From Rhodobacteraceae bacterium UBA3087 (GTDB taxonomy: Bacteria; Pseudomonadota; Alphaproteobacteria; Rhodobacterales; Rhodobacteraceae), in NCBI GenBank assembly GCA_002367285.1, contig DFBF01000174.1:1-34864 (forward strand): a stretch of 34,864 nt of DNA, read 5' to 3'. The position numbers and the translations under genes were made by a program. Below, one piece after another: positions 22,558 through 30,178 of the stretch. How positions within the stretch are numbered: the stretch's first letter is position 1; every line of letters starts with the position of its first letter. The notes under the pieces were generated by a model. It was given only the letters and a program-made list of their open reading frames with translations. It made no database searches and was not told the DNA's origin.

Positions 22558-22808
22558 TTACTAGTTCCTTCAGTCGAGTGGCACATTTTTAGCGCCGGGT
22601 TAGAGGTCCGTCTGTGAAGACGGGTTCACGAGTCATTCTGACTGCTACGGAATTGTCGGCTTGGCCGATCCGCGCCACCCCCTCAGGATGCATCGCCACC
22701 CTGAGACCGAATTGCTAAAAGAACGCTAATTGCAGAGGTGTGGATTGCATCGCATTTGAGGCAAATCTACCGGGCCAGCTCGTGGATATGTACGGCGGCC
22801 ATCGGTCG
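22558..22808. promoter_or_regulatory. Flagellin promoter and leader region
   Basis: This 251-base region is upstream of flagellin on the minus strand and downstream of the FlgN-like gene. Besides the hairpin at 22608-22623 it has CTCAGG (22682-22687) pairing with CCTGAG (22700-22705), and on the minus strand TTAG-N7-TTAG at 22715-22729, a weak CtrA-like pattern with two mismatches. I could not assign -35/-10 or sigma-28/sigma-54 boxes with confidence. No ORF of note is present. Confidence 0.5.
22608..22623 (-). promoter_or_regulatory. Hairpin in the flagellin mRNA leader
   Basis: CCGTCT (22608-22613) and AGACGG (22618-22623) form a perfect six-base stem with a four-base loop, 51 bases upstream of the flagellin ATG. 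No T run follows, so a terminator is unlikely. In Caulobacter the flagellin leader carries the target for FlbT; because flbT is nearby, this hairpin is a candidate target here. That link is inference. Confidence 0.5.
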
Positions 22809-23162
22809 TCAGGCTCGTTTCTCAAAGCTTGAACGCGGCGGCATCAAATTCGCGCGCACGCCACCTTGCGTATAGGTATTCAATTGAGTCTTGCGCGTCT
22901 TCATCGCCTCAAGCCGTTGCGACACAGATCGAATGCCACGCGCGACTGCCTGCAACAGTTCCTGATTGCGGTCCGCCTTCTTCTTCAACCGGTTCAAAAC
23001 TACCAAATCATCCGTGGACTGCTTCAGTCGTGACAAAAGCCGGTCTTTTTCGGCACTGATCCGCGGCAATGCGTCCAGCTTTCCGCCAAGAATCAACTGA
23101 CGTTCCATATCCAGAACCCGTTCCAGGGCGACATCCACCCCGCCCAGATCAAACAGTGCCAT
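22809..23162 (-). CDS. FlgN-like flagellar export chaperone (candidate)
   Basis: The 117-residue product is helical and charged, without membrane parts. Residues 8-70 form one long coiled coil (ALERVLDMERQLILGGKLDA, LNRLKKKADRNQELLQAVAR), and the tail reads QRLEAMKTRKTQLNTYTQGG followed by VRANLM and SSFEKRA. Size, shape and tail resemble FlgN, the chaperone for hook-associated proteins FlgK and FlgL. It overlaps the flgJ-like gene by 14 bases, another common FlgN context. Neither flgK nor flgL is in the window. A FliJ-like role is the alternative. Confidence 0.65.
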   Translation of the reverse strand: MALFDLGGVDVALERVLDMERQLILGGKLDALPRISAEKDRLLSRLKQSTDDLVVLNRLKKKADRNQELLQAVARGIRSVSQRLEAMKTRKTQLNTYTQGGVRANLMPPRSSFEKRA

Positions 23163-23442
23163 CTGTGCGCTCCTTCAATGCTTCGAACAGGCTTTGTGCC
23201 AAGCCAATTCCCCCGGTTTCAACCATCTGTTCCGCCTGCGCCTGACGCAGGAAGGATCCGAATTGATCCTCTCCGGACCCGCCACCAAACAGCTCAGGCG
23301 TCTTTCCAAGGCCCGCGCTTTTCAGCATTTCCGCCAAAAAAGTTGCCTCCAGATCCTTGGCGGCCTGCATCAGTTTGTCATCCGCCGAGGGCTGTGCGAC
23401 AGGCACGCCACCACGCGAGAGAAGAGGAGAGACCGGCTGCAT
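23149..23442 (-). CDS. flgJ: Rod-binding protein FlgJ, N-terminal domain only
   Basis: FlgJ caps the growing rod. From the ATG at 23442, with AAAGGA seven bases ahead, the product has 97 residues and consists only of the rod-binding domain: LMQAAKDLEATFLAEMLKSA, a Gly-rich loop FGGGSGEDQFGSFLRQAQAE and GIGLAQSLFEAL. The muramidase domain of enterobacterial FlgJ is absent, as is normal in Alphaproteobacteria; another enzyme must open the cell wall. A TTG five codons earlier is not needed. The gene is divergent from fliK across a region with a perfect palindrome. Confidence 0.9.
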   Translation of the reverse strand: MQPVSPLLSRGGVPVAQPSADDKLMQAAKDLEATFLAEMLKSAGLGKTPELFGGGSGEDQFGSFLRQAQAEQMVETGGIGLAQSLFEALKERTDGTV

Positions 23443-23455
23443 CACAGATCCTTTC

Positions 23456-23469
23456 AATTGAGCTCAATT
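23456..23469. repeat. Perfect 14-base palindrome between flgJ and fliK
   Basis: AATTGAGCTCAATT is a perfect palindrome 14 bases upstream of the flgJ start and about 87 before the fliK start. It could be an operator shared by the two divergent transcripts. Near it, GTAA-N7-GTAA (23492-23506) has the spacing of a CtrA site but two mismatches. Confidence 0.35.
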
Positions 23470-23555
23470 TCCTTGTTTATGCGCGATGCTGGTAAAGATA
23501 CGGTAACCTGCTTCTGTTTATGTTGCGTCATACGGTGTCAGAATACCCGGAGCAT

Positions 23556-25469
23556 ATGATGCAGATTGCCATGCCGACTTTCGCGCAAACATCCCCTGAC
23601 CAGTCGGGCGGGGGGGCTGTGCCCGCGCCAATTCATGGTGCGCAAGATGGGGGCACGTTTCTTGATAGTATGGCACCGGATATTATGGCACCGGGTTTTC
23701 CTGCTGCGTCGCAGCCGGAAGCAGCCCTCTCTGCCGCGGCGCTGTCAGGCACGATACCTCAGGCACCCAAGACGCAGATTGATCCCGAAGTCTTTTTTGG
23801 AACGTTTGGTCATACGAAAGACGAATTGCCAGCCCTGGATGTGGCAGAAGACCCACGCGCGGCCGACCTTCTTCTTTCCCAAACACCTGCAACCTTGGCC
23901 GAGGGCCTGTGGAAAACCGCCCCGATGTTCGCGGGAAACATGACGGATTCGACCTCGGATGGTAGTCTGCCGGATACTGCTTTGTATGCCACCCTGCCTG
24001 TTTCAGGTGAGGTCGAGACAAAACTGCTCGCATCAGAATCGCCTCAATCAACGCTTTTGAAAGCACCCTATACGGGGGTGGATCAAAAAGGGGGGGGAGA
24101 TCATAAGCTCTCCGACCCAGCTCAGATGGTTCCCGTTTCAGCGGATGGCACAATGACCGTGCAGCCCTTGGTGGGCACAGCTTCGCAATCCAATGCGGGC
24201 CTGCCGCTCCAGGCCCCAAATGCTGCGATCTCTGATGCGCCAGGCACGATGGCAAACACTTTGAACACACCGCAAAGCGGCGCGTCTTTCAGTCAATCTC
24301 CCCCCCCCCATGCTCCCACCAACCAGACCCGTGTCGAGCGGACAGTGTCAGGGACACCCCTGGCCACAACCTCAGGGCCTGACGCCAACGGCACCCCAAA
24401 CCAAAGGGGTCTTCCCGCGTCAAGAACTTCGCTCGCAGATGGCCACGCCACGCCAGCGGCCCCCTTGCATCAGCCGCGTCAGGTGGGCGTTCCCACGGGA
24501 CACACCCCTGGCGCAGCAGCGGTGCAACACATGTCGCCACAAGCCCCGGACCCAGCCCAGTTGCGTCAAAGCACCATGGTCTCTCAAGCTGTCTCCGGAC
24601 AAAACCAGAGGGCATCTGTGGCAGGCGAAAACCCCAATTCGACCCCGACCGCTGAGATCAGTGCAACCTCCGCAACCAGGCCGGACCCCCCGCTTGCATC
24701 GCCTTCAAGCGGCACATCTGGCCAACCTCCGGCGGGAAATGCACACGCCACCTTGCCTCCGATGACACAGCCGCCATCAGCAAACGATCCGACCCGGTCA
24801 AGCGTCGCCTACACAGCCATGGCCGACGCGCCCCCCACGCCGACCGCATCGCAAACTTGGCCGGGTTTGGGCGGGCCCAACACCAACCCACCTGCAATCC
24901 AGGCGCCTCAGGTCATGGCCGCCGCAGGCTGGATAAACCCCGAATTGTTCGATCCGGTACCTGGCGAGGCGGTGCAATCCGACATGGCACCGATTGAATT
25001 GCGCGGCGCGGACTTGTCCGTGGGGCGCACAGATGGGACTGCCCAGGCCAAACCGGATCTTCCACGTCATCTGGCCCAACAAGTTGCCGATGTGGCCCGC
25101 ATGATGCCCGACCGCCCGGTCGAGCTGACCCTCAGCCCTGACGAGCTGGGTCGGTTGCGGCTGACCTTCAACATGGACGGTGGCGCGATGTCGGTGGCCG
25201 TCAACGTCGAACGGCCCGAGACCCTGGATCTGATGCGCCGCCATATCGAGACCCTGGCCCAGGAGCTCCGCGATCTGGGCTATGGCGATGTCAGTTTTGA
25301 CTTCAGCCAAAACACCGGCGACCAGAATGCGCGCGATGGTGACCTTTCCGAAGAAGACCATTCCGTTCTCCGGCATGGGGACCGCCCTTCGGGAGAGGTT
25401 GACCCAGACCCCAATGCCCCCGTGCGCCTAAGCCTGGACGCCTCTGGTGGCGTCGACATTCGAATGTAA
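23556..25469 (+). CDS. fliK: Flagellar hook-length control protein FliK
   Basis: FliK measures hook length and triggers the FlhB switch. From the ATG at 23556 (ATGATG, with GGAG just upstream) the product has 637 residues. About 1-510 is Pro/Ala/Thr/Gln-rich and disordered, as expected for the ruler. The conserved C-terminal Flg_hook domain follows (about 520-600) with PVELTLSPDELGRLRLTFNM and a helix containing IETLAQELRDLGY. Three runs of identical bases (G7 at 23610-23616, G8 at 24091-24098, C10 at 24300-24309) lie in the coding part. A start at 23520 is possible but lacks a good ribosome site. flgD follows ten bases after the stop. Confidence 0.9.
   Translation: MMQIAMPTFAQTSPDQSGGGAVPAPIHGAQDGGTFLDSMAPDIMAPGFPAASQPEAALSAAALSGTIPQAPKTQIDPEVFFGTFGHTKDELPALDVAEDPRAADLLLSQTPATLAEGLWKTAPMFAGNMTDSTSDGSLPDTALYATLPVSGEVETKLLASESPQSTLLKAPYTGVDQKGGGDHKLSDPAQMVPVSADGTMTVQPLVGTASQSNAGLPLQAPNAAISDAPGTMANTLNTPQSGASFSQSPPPHAPTNQTRVERTVSGTPLATTSGPDANGTPNQRGLPASRTSLADGHATPAAPLHQPRQVGVPTGHTPGAAAVQHMSPQAPDPAQLRQSTMVSQAVSGQNQRASVAGENPNSTPTAEISATSATRPDPPLASPSSGTSGQPPAGNAHATLPPMTQPPSANDPTRSSVAYTAMADAPPTPTASQTWPGLGGPNTNPPAIQAPQVMAAAGWINPELFDPVPGEAVQSDMAPIELRGADLSVGRTDGTAQAKPDLPRHLAQQVADVARMMPDRPVELTLSPDELGRLRLTFNMDGGAMSVAVNVERPETLDLMRRHIETLAQELRDLGYGDVSFDFSQNTGDQNARDGDLSEEDHSVLRHGDRPSGEVDPDPNAPVRLSLDASGGVDIRM
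24091..24098. repeat. G8 tract inside fliK
   Basis: Five A bases followed by eight G bases encode Lys-Gly-Gly-Gly near residue 180 of FliK. Such runs can gain or lose a base during replication, which would shift the frame and remove the essential C-terminal domain. Confidence 0.6.
24300..24309. repeat. C10 tract inside fliK
   Basis: Ten consecutive C bases encode Pro-Pro-Pro plus the first base of His near residue 250 of FliK. It is the longest homopolymer I noticed in the window. The frame is intact in this sequence. Confidence 0.7.
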
Positions 25470-25479
25470 GGACCCAATT

Positions 25480-26154
25480 ATGGACGTAACATCCACCACC
25501 CAAAGCGCGGCCAGCGCGACCACCAGCCAAGCCACGCAGAATGAAGTGGCCGCCGAGGCCATGATCACTTCGGATTTTGAAACTTTCCTGAAAATGCTGA
25601 CGGCACAGATGGAAAACCAGGACCCGATGAACCCGATCGAATCGACGGATTACGCAGTTCAACTGGCAACCTTTTCAAGCGTCGAACAGCAGGTGCAGAC
25701 CAACGACCTGTTGAAAGGATTGGCGACACAGCTGGGCATCATGGGCATGGCCGACATGGCTGGCTGGGTCGGGATGGAAGCGCGCGTTTCCGCCCCCGCC
25801 CTGTTTGACGGCAGCCCGATCACCTTGATGCCCGAACCCCCTGCGGCGGCCGACACGGCCTATCTGGTAGTCAAGGACGCATCTGGAGCCGAGGTCCAGC
25901 GCAACTCGGTCCCGACGAATTCGGATCCGATCGAATGGGCCGGGGTCGATAGCCAGGGCAACCCATTGCCCAATGGCACCTATACTTTCACGCTGGAGAG
26001 TTTTGGCAATGGCAACCATTTGACGACCGAAACCATCGACACCTATGCTCGGGTGACCGAGACGCAGAATGAAGGTGGTCGGCTGCTTTTGGTCCTTGAA
26101 AGCGGTGCGAAGGTCGAGGCGGACGACATTTCAGCACTGCGCGAGCCAGGCTAA
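25480..26154 (+). CDS. flgD: Flagellar hook cap / scaffolding protein FlgD
   Basis: FlgD caps the growing hook and is required for hook assembly. From the ATG at 25480 (TAAGGA upstream) the product has 224 residues. The conserved N-terminal motif FETFLKMLTAQMENQDPMNP (about 34-53) followed by IESTDYAVQLATFSSVEQ is diagnostic. The remainder forms the Tudor/Fn3-like hook-cap domains with GVDSQGNPLPNGTYTF, a FlgD hallmark. It is the last flagellar gene of the cluster; the hook protein gene flgE is not nearby. Confidence 0.95.
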   Translation: MDVTSTTQSAASATTSQATQNEVAAEAMITSDFETFLKMLTAQMENQDPMNPIESTDYAVQLATFSSVEQQVQTNDLLKGLATQLGIMGMADMAGWVGMEARVSAPALFDGSPITLMPEPPAAADTAYLVVKDASGAEVQRNSVPTNSDPIEWAGVDSQGNPLPNGTYTFTLESFGNGNHLTTETIDTYARVTETQNEGGRLLLVLESGAKVEADDISALREPG

Positions 26155-27109
26155 CGACAGATCGGCGGCTTGCCCCCTGGTCGTCGGACGCATAGCGTGG
26201 CGCGACCCGATCCGCCCGTCGAAAGCCGCCGTCCTGACACAGCTTCCTGCATCAAACGCAACAGACCCCCTGCCGCAGCTTCGTGCTTTTTGGGAGGCCC
26301 AGGGTCGGTTTCCCAAAGACGCTGTTTGGCGGCCCTTGACGGGTGGACGCACCAACCCGGTTTGGCGGATCGAAACCGGTACGGGCAACTTCGTGTGCAA
26401 ACTGTTCACAGCCTCCGGCACCACGCCGCTGTTTGCCAATGATCCGGATGCCGAGGTTCTGGCGCTGAGGGTTCTGGCGGGCACAAACCTGGCACCCCGT
26501 TTCATCGCCAGTCAAAAATCCAGTCTTGGTGTTAGCCTGATCTATCACCATGTCCCGGGCGAACCCTGGTCAAGCGATCCGCAACCGGTCGCGCGCGTGC
26601 TGAAACGGCTGCACGACCACCCTGTCCCAAACGGCCTGGCCAAACACCCCTGTGATGCGGTGTCTCTGATTAATCAGGGGCGCAAAATGCTGACGGAAAC
26701 TGGCAAAGCAGACCGCATGCCACCACCGCCACAGTGGCCAGAGCACCGGGCGCCGGGCAAAGATGTTTTTCTGCATGGCGACCCGGTGCCGGGCAACATC
26801 CTGCAAGATGGCGACCTGTTGACCCTGATTGATTGGCAATGCCCCGCGCAGGGGGATGCGTGTCACGACCTGGCGCTGTTCCTGTCCCCTGCCATGCAGG
26901 TGGTCAACGGCAACGTGCCCTTGTCCACAGCCCAGGCGGCGGCGTTCCTGTCCGCCTATGATGCGCCGGAAACCACCGCACGATACCATGCGTTGGCACC
27001 GGTGTTTCACTGGCGCATGGCGGCCTATTGCCTGTGGAAAGCCCATCACGGCGACCACGTTTATGACGCCGCAGCCGGTTTGGAACTGGCCCATTTACAA
27101 CAGGGTTGA
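26105..27109 (+). CDS. APH/choline-kinase-type phosphotransferase, start uncertain
   Basis: A soluble kinase-like protein of about 290-335 residues. The nucleotide loop region reads PLTGGRTNPVWRIETGTGNF, with FVCKLF supplying the Lys, and the catalytic part reads FLHGDPVPGNIL (HGD-x4-N, Brenner motif) followed by TLIDWQCPAQGDACHDLALF. These define the APH family, near choline and thiamine kinases; the substrate is not evident. Between the flgD stop and the first conserved residues there is no ATG, GTG or TTG in this frame. The nearest upstream canonical codon is a GTG at 26105 inside flgD, used here; a CTG at 26234 would fit the domain edge better. The end overlaps ubiB convergently by 15 bases. 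Confidence 0.7.
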   Translation: MRRSRRTTFQHCASQANDRSAACPLVVGRIAWRDPIRPSKAAVLTQLPASNATDPLPQLRAFWEAQGRFPKDAVWRPLTGGRTNPVWRIETGTGNFVCKLFTASGTTPLFANDPDAEVLALRVLAGTNLAPRFIASQKSSLGVSLIYHHVPGEPWSSDPQPVARVLKRLHDHPVPNGLAKHPCDAVSLINQGRKMLTETGKADRMPPPPQWPEHRAPGKDVFLHGDPVPGNILQDGDLLTLIDWQCPAQGDACHDLALFLSPAMQVVNGNVPLSTAQAAAFLSAYDAPETTARYHALAPVFHWRMAAYCLWKAHHGDHVYDAAAGLELAHLQQG

Positions 27110-28624
27110 AAGAGCCACCCCGGCCAAAACCAGACCACCTCCCAGCGCGACATAGCCCATAGCTCGCAAGGGACGGGCGTGGTCATGTTCCGGCGCGGGC
27201 ACCGATTGACGGATCAATGCGGCCTCGGCCAGGGCCGGAAGGCGCGGGCCGAACCGGACCAGAACGCGGGCGGTTTTCACCAGATCGGTCAGCAACGCCT
27301 TGGGCCCGATCGAGCTGGTGATATAGCTTTCTACCACCGGCTTGGCGACCTGCCAGATGTTGATATGCGGGTTCAGAGAGCGAGAGACGCCTTCGACCAC
27401 AACCATAGTGCGCTGCAACAAGATCAGTTCGGTTCGCGTTTCCATGCCGAATTTTTCAGTCACTTCAAACAGGTAATTCAACAACCGACCCATGGAAATC
27501 TGGGTCGCGTCCATGCCGAAAATCGGCTCACCAACCGCGCGCAGGGCGCGGGCAAATTCTTCGACATCCTGGTCGGCGGGGACGTAACCGGCTTCGAAAT
27601 GTACCTCGGCCACGCGGGTATAGTCGCGCATGATGAAGCCATACAGAATTTCCGCATAGACCCGGCGGGTGTATTCATCAATCCGCCCCATGATGCCGAA
27701 ATCCAGTGCGATGATGTCCCCATTGGCGGCAAACTTCAGGTTGCCTTGGTGCATGTCGCCATGAAACAGCCCGTCGCGCAGCGCGTGGGACAGGAACAGT
27801 TGCAGCACGCGTTCGCCCAACCGGTCCATGTCCAGGCCTGAGGCGCGGATGGCGGCCAGATCGTTGGCGGCCATGCCTTCGCCCCATCCCAGGGTCATCA
27901 CAGTCCTGCCGGAATAACCCCAGCGCACCTGCGGCACGACAAAGCCATCGTCTTTTTCGGTATTCTCGGCAAATTCACTGGCCGAGGCGCCTTCCAGACG
28001 CAAGTCCAGTTCGCCCATCACCACGCTTTCGAAATGCGTGACCACATCCTGAGGGCGCAAACGGCGGGTCGAGGGCAGCAGAAGTTCGATCACCGCGGCC
28101 GAAAAGTGGAACGCGTCAAGGTCGGTGCGAAACGCGCGTTCGATCTTGGGGCGCAGAACTTTCACGGCAACTTCGGTGCCATCTGCGGCCAGCCGTGCCC
28201 GGTGGACCTGGGCGATGGACGCTGCGGCAACCGGTTCGCTGAACTCGGAAAACATCTCGTCGACGGGGCGCCCCAGTTCGGCCTCGATCATCTTGCGCGC
28301 AATGGCCGAGGGAAACGGCGGCAGTTTGTCTTGCAGGTACTGGAGCTGGTCGGCCAGCTCGGGCCCAACCACGTCGGGTCGGGTCGACAGGATCTGACCG
28401 AACTTAATATATGCCGGACCCAGCGCCGTGATGGCACGGGTCACGGGGGGCAGCGATGTATCGCCTTTCTTGCCCAGCCAGGCGAAGGGAAACCCGATCA
28501 CACGCGCCGCGATGCGCAGGGCGGGCGGGGCATCCAGGGCGTCCAGAACGACCCCCATGGCACCGGTCCGCTGAAAGGTTGCGCCGGTCCGGATCAGGCG
28601 CCAAATGTTGTGCGGGCCCTTCAT
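27095..28624 (-). CDS. ubiB: Ubiquinone biosynthesis kinase-like protein UbiB
   Basis: UbiB belongs to the ABC1/ADCK atypical kinases and is required for ubiquinone synthesis, probably through ATPase activity on membrane-bound intermediates. From the ATG at 28624 the product has 509 residues. The family-specific N-terminal KxGQ motif is present as KFGQ at 74-77; EVAVKVLRP holds the nucleotide-binding Lys, FHGDMHQGN the catalytic Asp and IIALDFGIMGRIDE the metal site. A hydrophobic C-terminal helix (YVALGGGLVLAGVALSTLL) anchors it in the membrane. It starts one base after the ubiE stop, so ubiE and ubiB form an operon. Confidence 0.95.
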   Translation of the reverse strand: MKGPHNIWRLIRTGATFQRTGAMGVVLDALDAPPALRIAARVIGFPFAWLGKKGDTSLPPVTRAITALGPAYIKFGQILSTRPDVVGPELADQLQYLQDKLPPFPSAIARKMIEAELGRPVDEMFSEFSEPVAAASIAQVHRARLAADGTEVAVKVLRPKIERAFRTDLDAFHFSAAVIELLLPSTRRLRPQDVVTHFESVVMGELDLRLEGASASEFAENTEKDDGFVVPQVRWGYSGRTVMTLGWGEGMAANDLAAIRASGLDMDRLGERVLQLFLSHALRDGLFHGDMHQGNLKFAANGDIIALDFGIMGRIDEYTRRVYAEILYGFIMRDYTRVAEVHFEAGYVPADQDVEEFARALRAVGEPIFGMDATQISMGRLLNYLFEVTEKFGMETRTELILLQRTMVVVEGVSRSLNPHINIWQVAKPVVESYITSSIGPKALLTDLVKTARVLVRFGPRLPALAEAALIRQSVPAPEHDHARPLRAMGYVALGGGLVLAGVALSTLL

Positions 28625-28625
28625 C

Positions 28626-29375
28626 TCAAATCTTCCAGCCAGAGTGCAGGGCAGCAATGCCCATCGACAGATTTCGATATTTCACGTTTTCAAACCCGGC
28701 GGTGCGGATCATGGTTGCAAAGGTCTCCTGATCCGGGAACTTGCGGATCGATTCGACCAGATATTGATAGCTGTCGGCGTCATTCGCGATCAGCTTGCCC
28801 ATGCGGGGAATGACGTTGAAGGAATACAGGTCATAGGCTTTCTGCATCGCCGCGTTGGGAAGTTGGCTGAACTCCAGCACCATCAGACGGCCACCGGGGC
28901 GCAGCACGCGGTAAGCCTCTTTCAAGGCATCCGGGATGCGCGTCACGTTTCGGATGCCAAAGCTGATCGTATAGACGTCGAATGAATTGTCAGCGAAGGG
29001 CAGCGCCATCGCGTCGCCCACGACCCAATCCAGATGCTCGGCCATATTGCTGGCCTCGGCGCGCTGACTGCCTGCGACCAACATGCTTTCGGTCATGTCG
29101 CAGACCACGGCATTGGCACCGGGCGCGCGACCCAGGAATTTGAACGACACATCGCCGGTGCCGCCTGCCACGTCCAACAGCCGTTGATCCGGGCGCGGTG
29201 CCAGCCAATCCATCATCGCCTCTTTCCAGATGCGGTGGATGCCGACCGACATGACGTCATTCATAACATCGTATTTCGAGGCCACATTGGTGAACACCCC
29301 GTGCACCATCCCGGCCTTGTCATCTTCGGCCACGGTCTGGAACCCGAAATGGGTGGTTTTTTCATCTTGTGTCAC
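28626..29375 (-). CDS. ubiE: Ubiquinone/menaquinone C-methyltransferase UbiE
   Basis: UbiE is the SAM-dependent C-methyltransferase of ubiquinone (and, where present, menaquinone) synthesis. The 249 residues match the family: FTNVASKYDVMNDVMSVGIH near the N-terminus, SAM motif I LLDVAGGTGDVSF (66-78), VVGDAMALPFADNSFDVYTI, FGIRNVTRIPDALKEAYRVL and a closing GIAALHSGWKI. The ATG has an adequate purine-rich ribosome site. It is the first gene of the leftward ubiE-ubiB pair and is divergent from the small membrane ORFs that follow. Confidence 0.96.
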   Translation of the reverse strand: MTQDEKTTHFGFQTVAEDDKAGMVHGVFTNVASKYDVMNDVMSVGIHRIWKEAMMDWLAPRPDQRLLDVAGGTGDVSFKFLGRAPGANAVVCDMTESMLVAGSQRAEASNMAEHLDWVVGDAMALPFADNSFDVYTISFGIRNVTRIPDALKEAYRVLRPGGRLMVLEFSQLPNAAMQKAYDLYSFNVIPRMGKLIANDADSYQYLVESIRKFPDQETFATMIRTAGFENVKYRNLSMGIAALHSGWKI

Positions 29376-29467
29376 AGCGGGAACCTATTGGATCATTCGT
29401 CGCCAGCGGTATATCCCTTTAAGGGCGCGGGCAAAACAGCATTCTTGCTGCGGCGTCGGAGTGTGAG

Positions 29468-29800
29468 TTGAGACCTGATTTTAAGAATGAGCTGAAGCGT
29501 GTTGCCAAACTGTTTCTGGGTTTGTGGGGAAGCTTCACTTTTTGCCTCTACATAGGAGGGCTCATTTCTCTCTTGATAGACGCAGATCGCGCGGAAGCAA
29601 AAAGTAAGATCTTCGAGATCTGGAAAGTCCTGGACACAAACGGGCGACTTTGGTTCATCGCGGATGTTCTCGGGGAACAATTGGTGTTCTCGCAGCGGTT
29701 TCAGCGATCTTCACGTTGGTGATTGTGTTGCTATCCTTTGGCGCAGGTTTGAGCTCCATAAAAGGAACAGGGGCGACATGTCTTTCGGGTCAAGCTGGGA
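29468..29800 (+). pseudogene. Probable frameshifted small membrane protein
   Basis: A TTG at 29468, with GGAG at a good distance, opens a frame reading RPDFKNELKRVAKLFLGLWG and a first membrane helix (SFTFCLYIGGLISLLID), but it ends early at 29722 in a poor C-terminus. In the next frame, from about 29675, the sequence reads GTIGVLAAVSAIFTLVIVLL, an obvious second membrane helix. The switch falls at a GGGG run (29672-29675), so one lost base could have broken an intact two-helix gene. The patch is richer in A+T than its neighbours. I do not recognise the family. A sequencing error at the run is an alternative. Confidence 0.5.
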
Positions 29801-30178
29801 TTGCGCCTTCTCTGGTACGGAAGTGGTGTTTTTGCCACCTATCTTATGGTCTTCGGTTTGGATGATGGGCTGGCGACATCTTTCAGTTGGAACACGCTTT
29901 GGTGGGCTGTGGGCTTCGTTGGGACAATCGGTCTGGCGGCAGTTCAGAGGGCCCGCACGCGTGTGGAAATAGCGAATGGCGTGGTATACGAACGCTCTTG
30001 GACGTGGGGCAAATGCCGATATGCCATAGAGGCAATTGATCGAATTGAGAAAGACGGCGCATGCGTGATTCTGGTTTTGAAAGACGGTAAGAAAATCGAG
30101 CTGCCCGAACATCTTGAACGCCCCGACAAATTGGACGAACTTTTGCAACACATGCTGGAGCACGACCGGAATGCCTGA
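29801..30178 (+). CDS. Small membrane protein with PH-like C-terminal domain (hypothetical)
   Basis: The 125-residue frame has two hydrophobic segments (about 4-20 and 30-48, WNTLWWAVGFVGTIGLAAVQ), then a basic turn RARTR and a beta-rich domain VEIANGVVYERSWTWGKCRY, ACVILVLKDGKKIELP, which resembles bacterial PH-like domains in small membrane proteins. It ends in a charged helix and overlaps the mutM start by eight bases. The TTG start at 29801 has no clear ribosome site, and the frame is open back to about 29760. It may therefore be the C-terminal part of the broken gene just upstream rather than a separate gene. Confidence 0.5.
   Translation: MRLLWYGSGVFATYLMVFGLDDGLATSFSWNTLWWAVGFVGTIGLAAVQRARTRVEIANGVVYERSWTWGKCRYAIEAIDRIEKDGACVILVLKDGKKIELPEHLERPDKLDELLQHMLEHDRNA

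Noticed and set aside
27179..27841. 220-codon plus-strand frame opposite ubiB
   Set aside because: Antisense to the well-supported ubiB kinase; no recognisable features.
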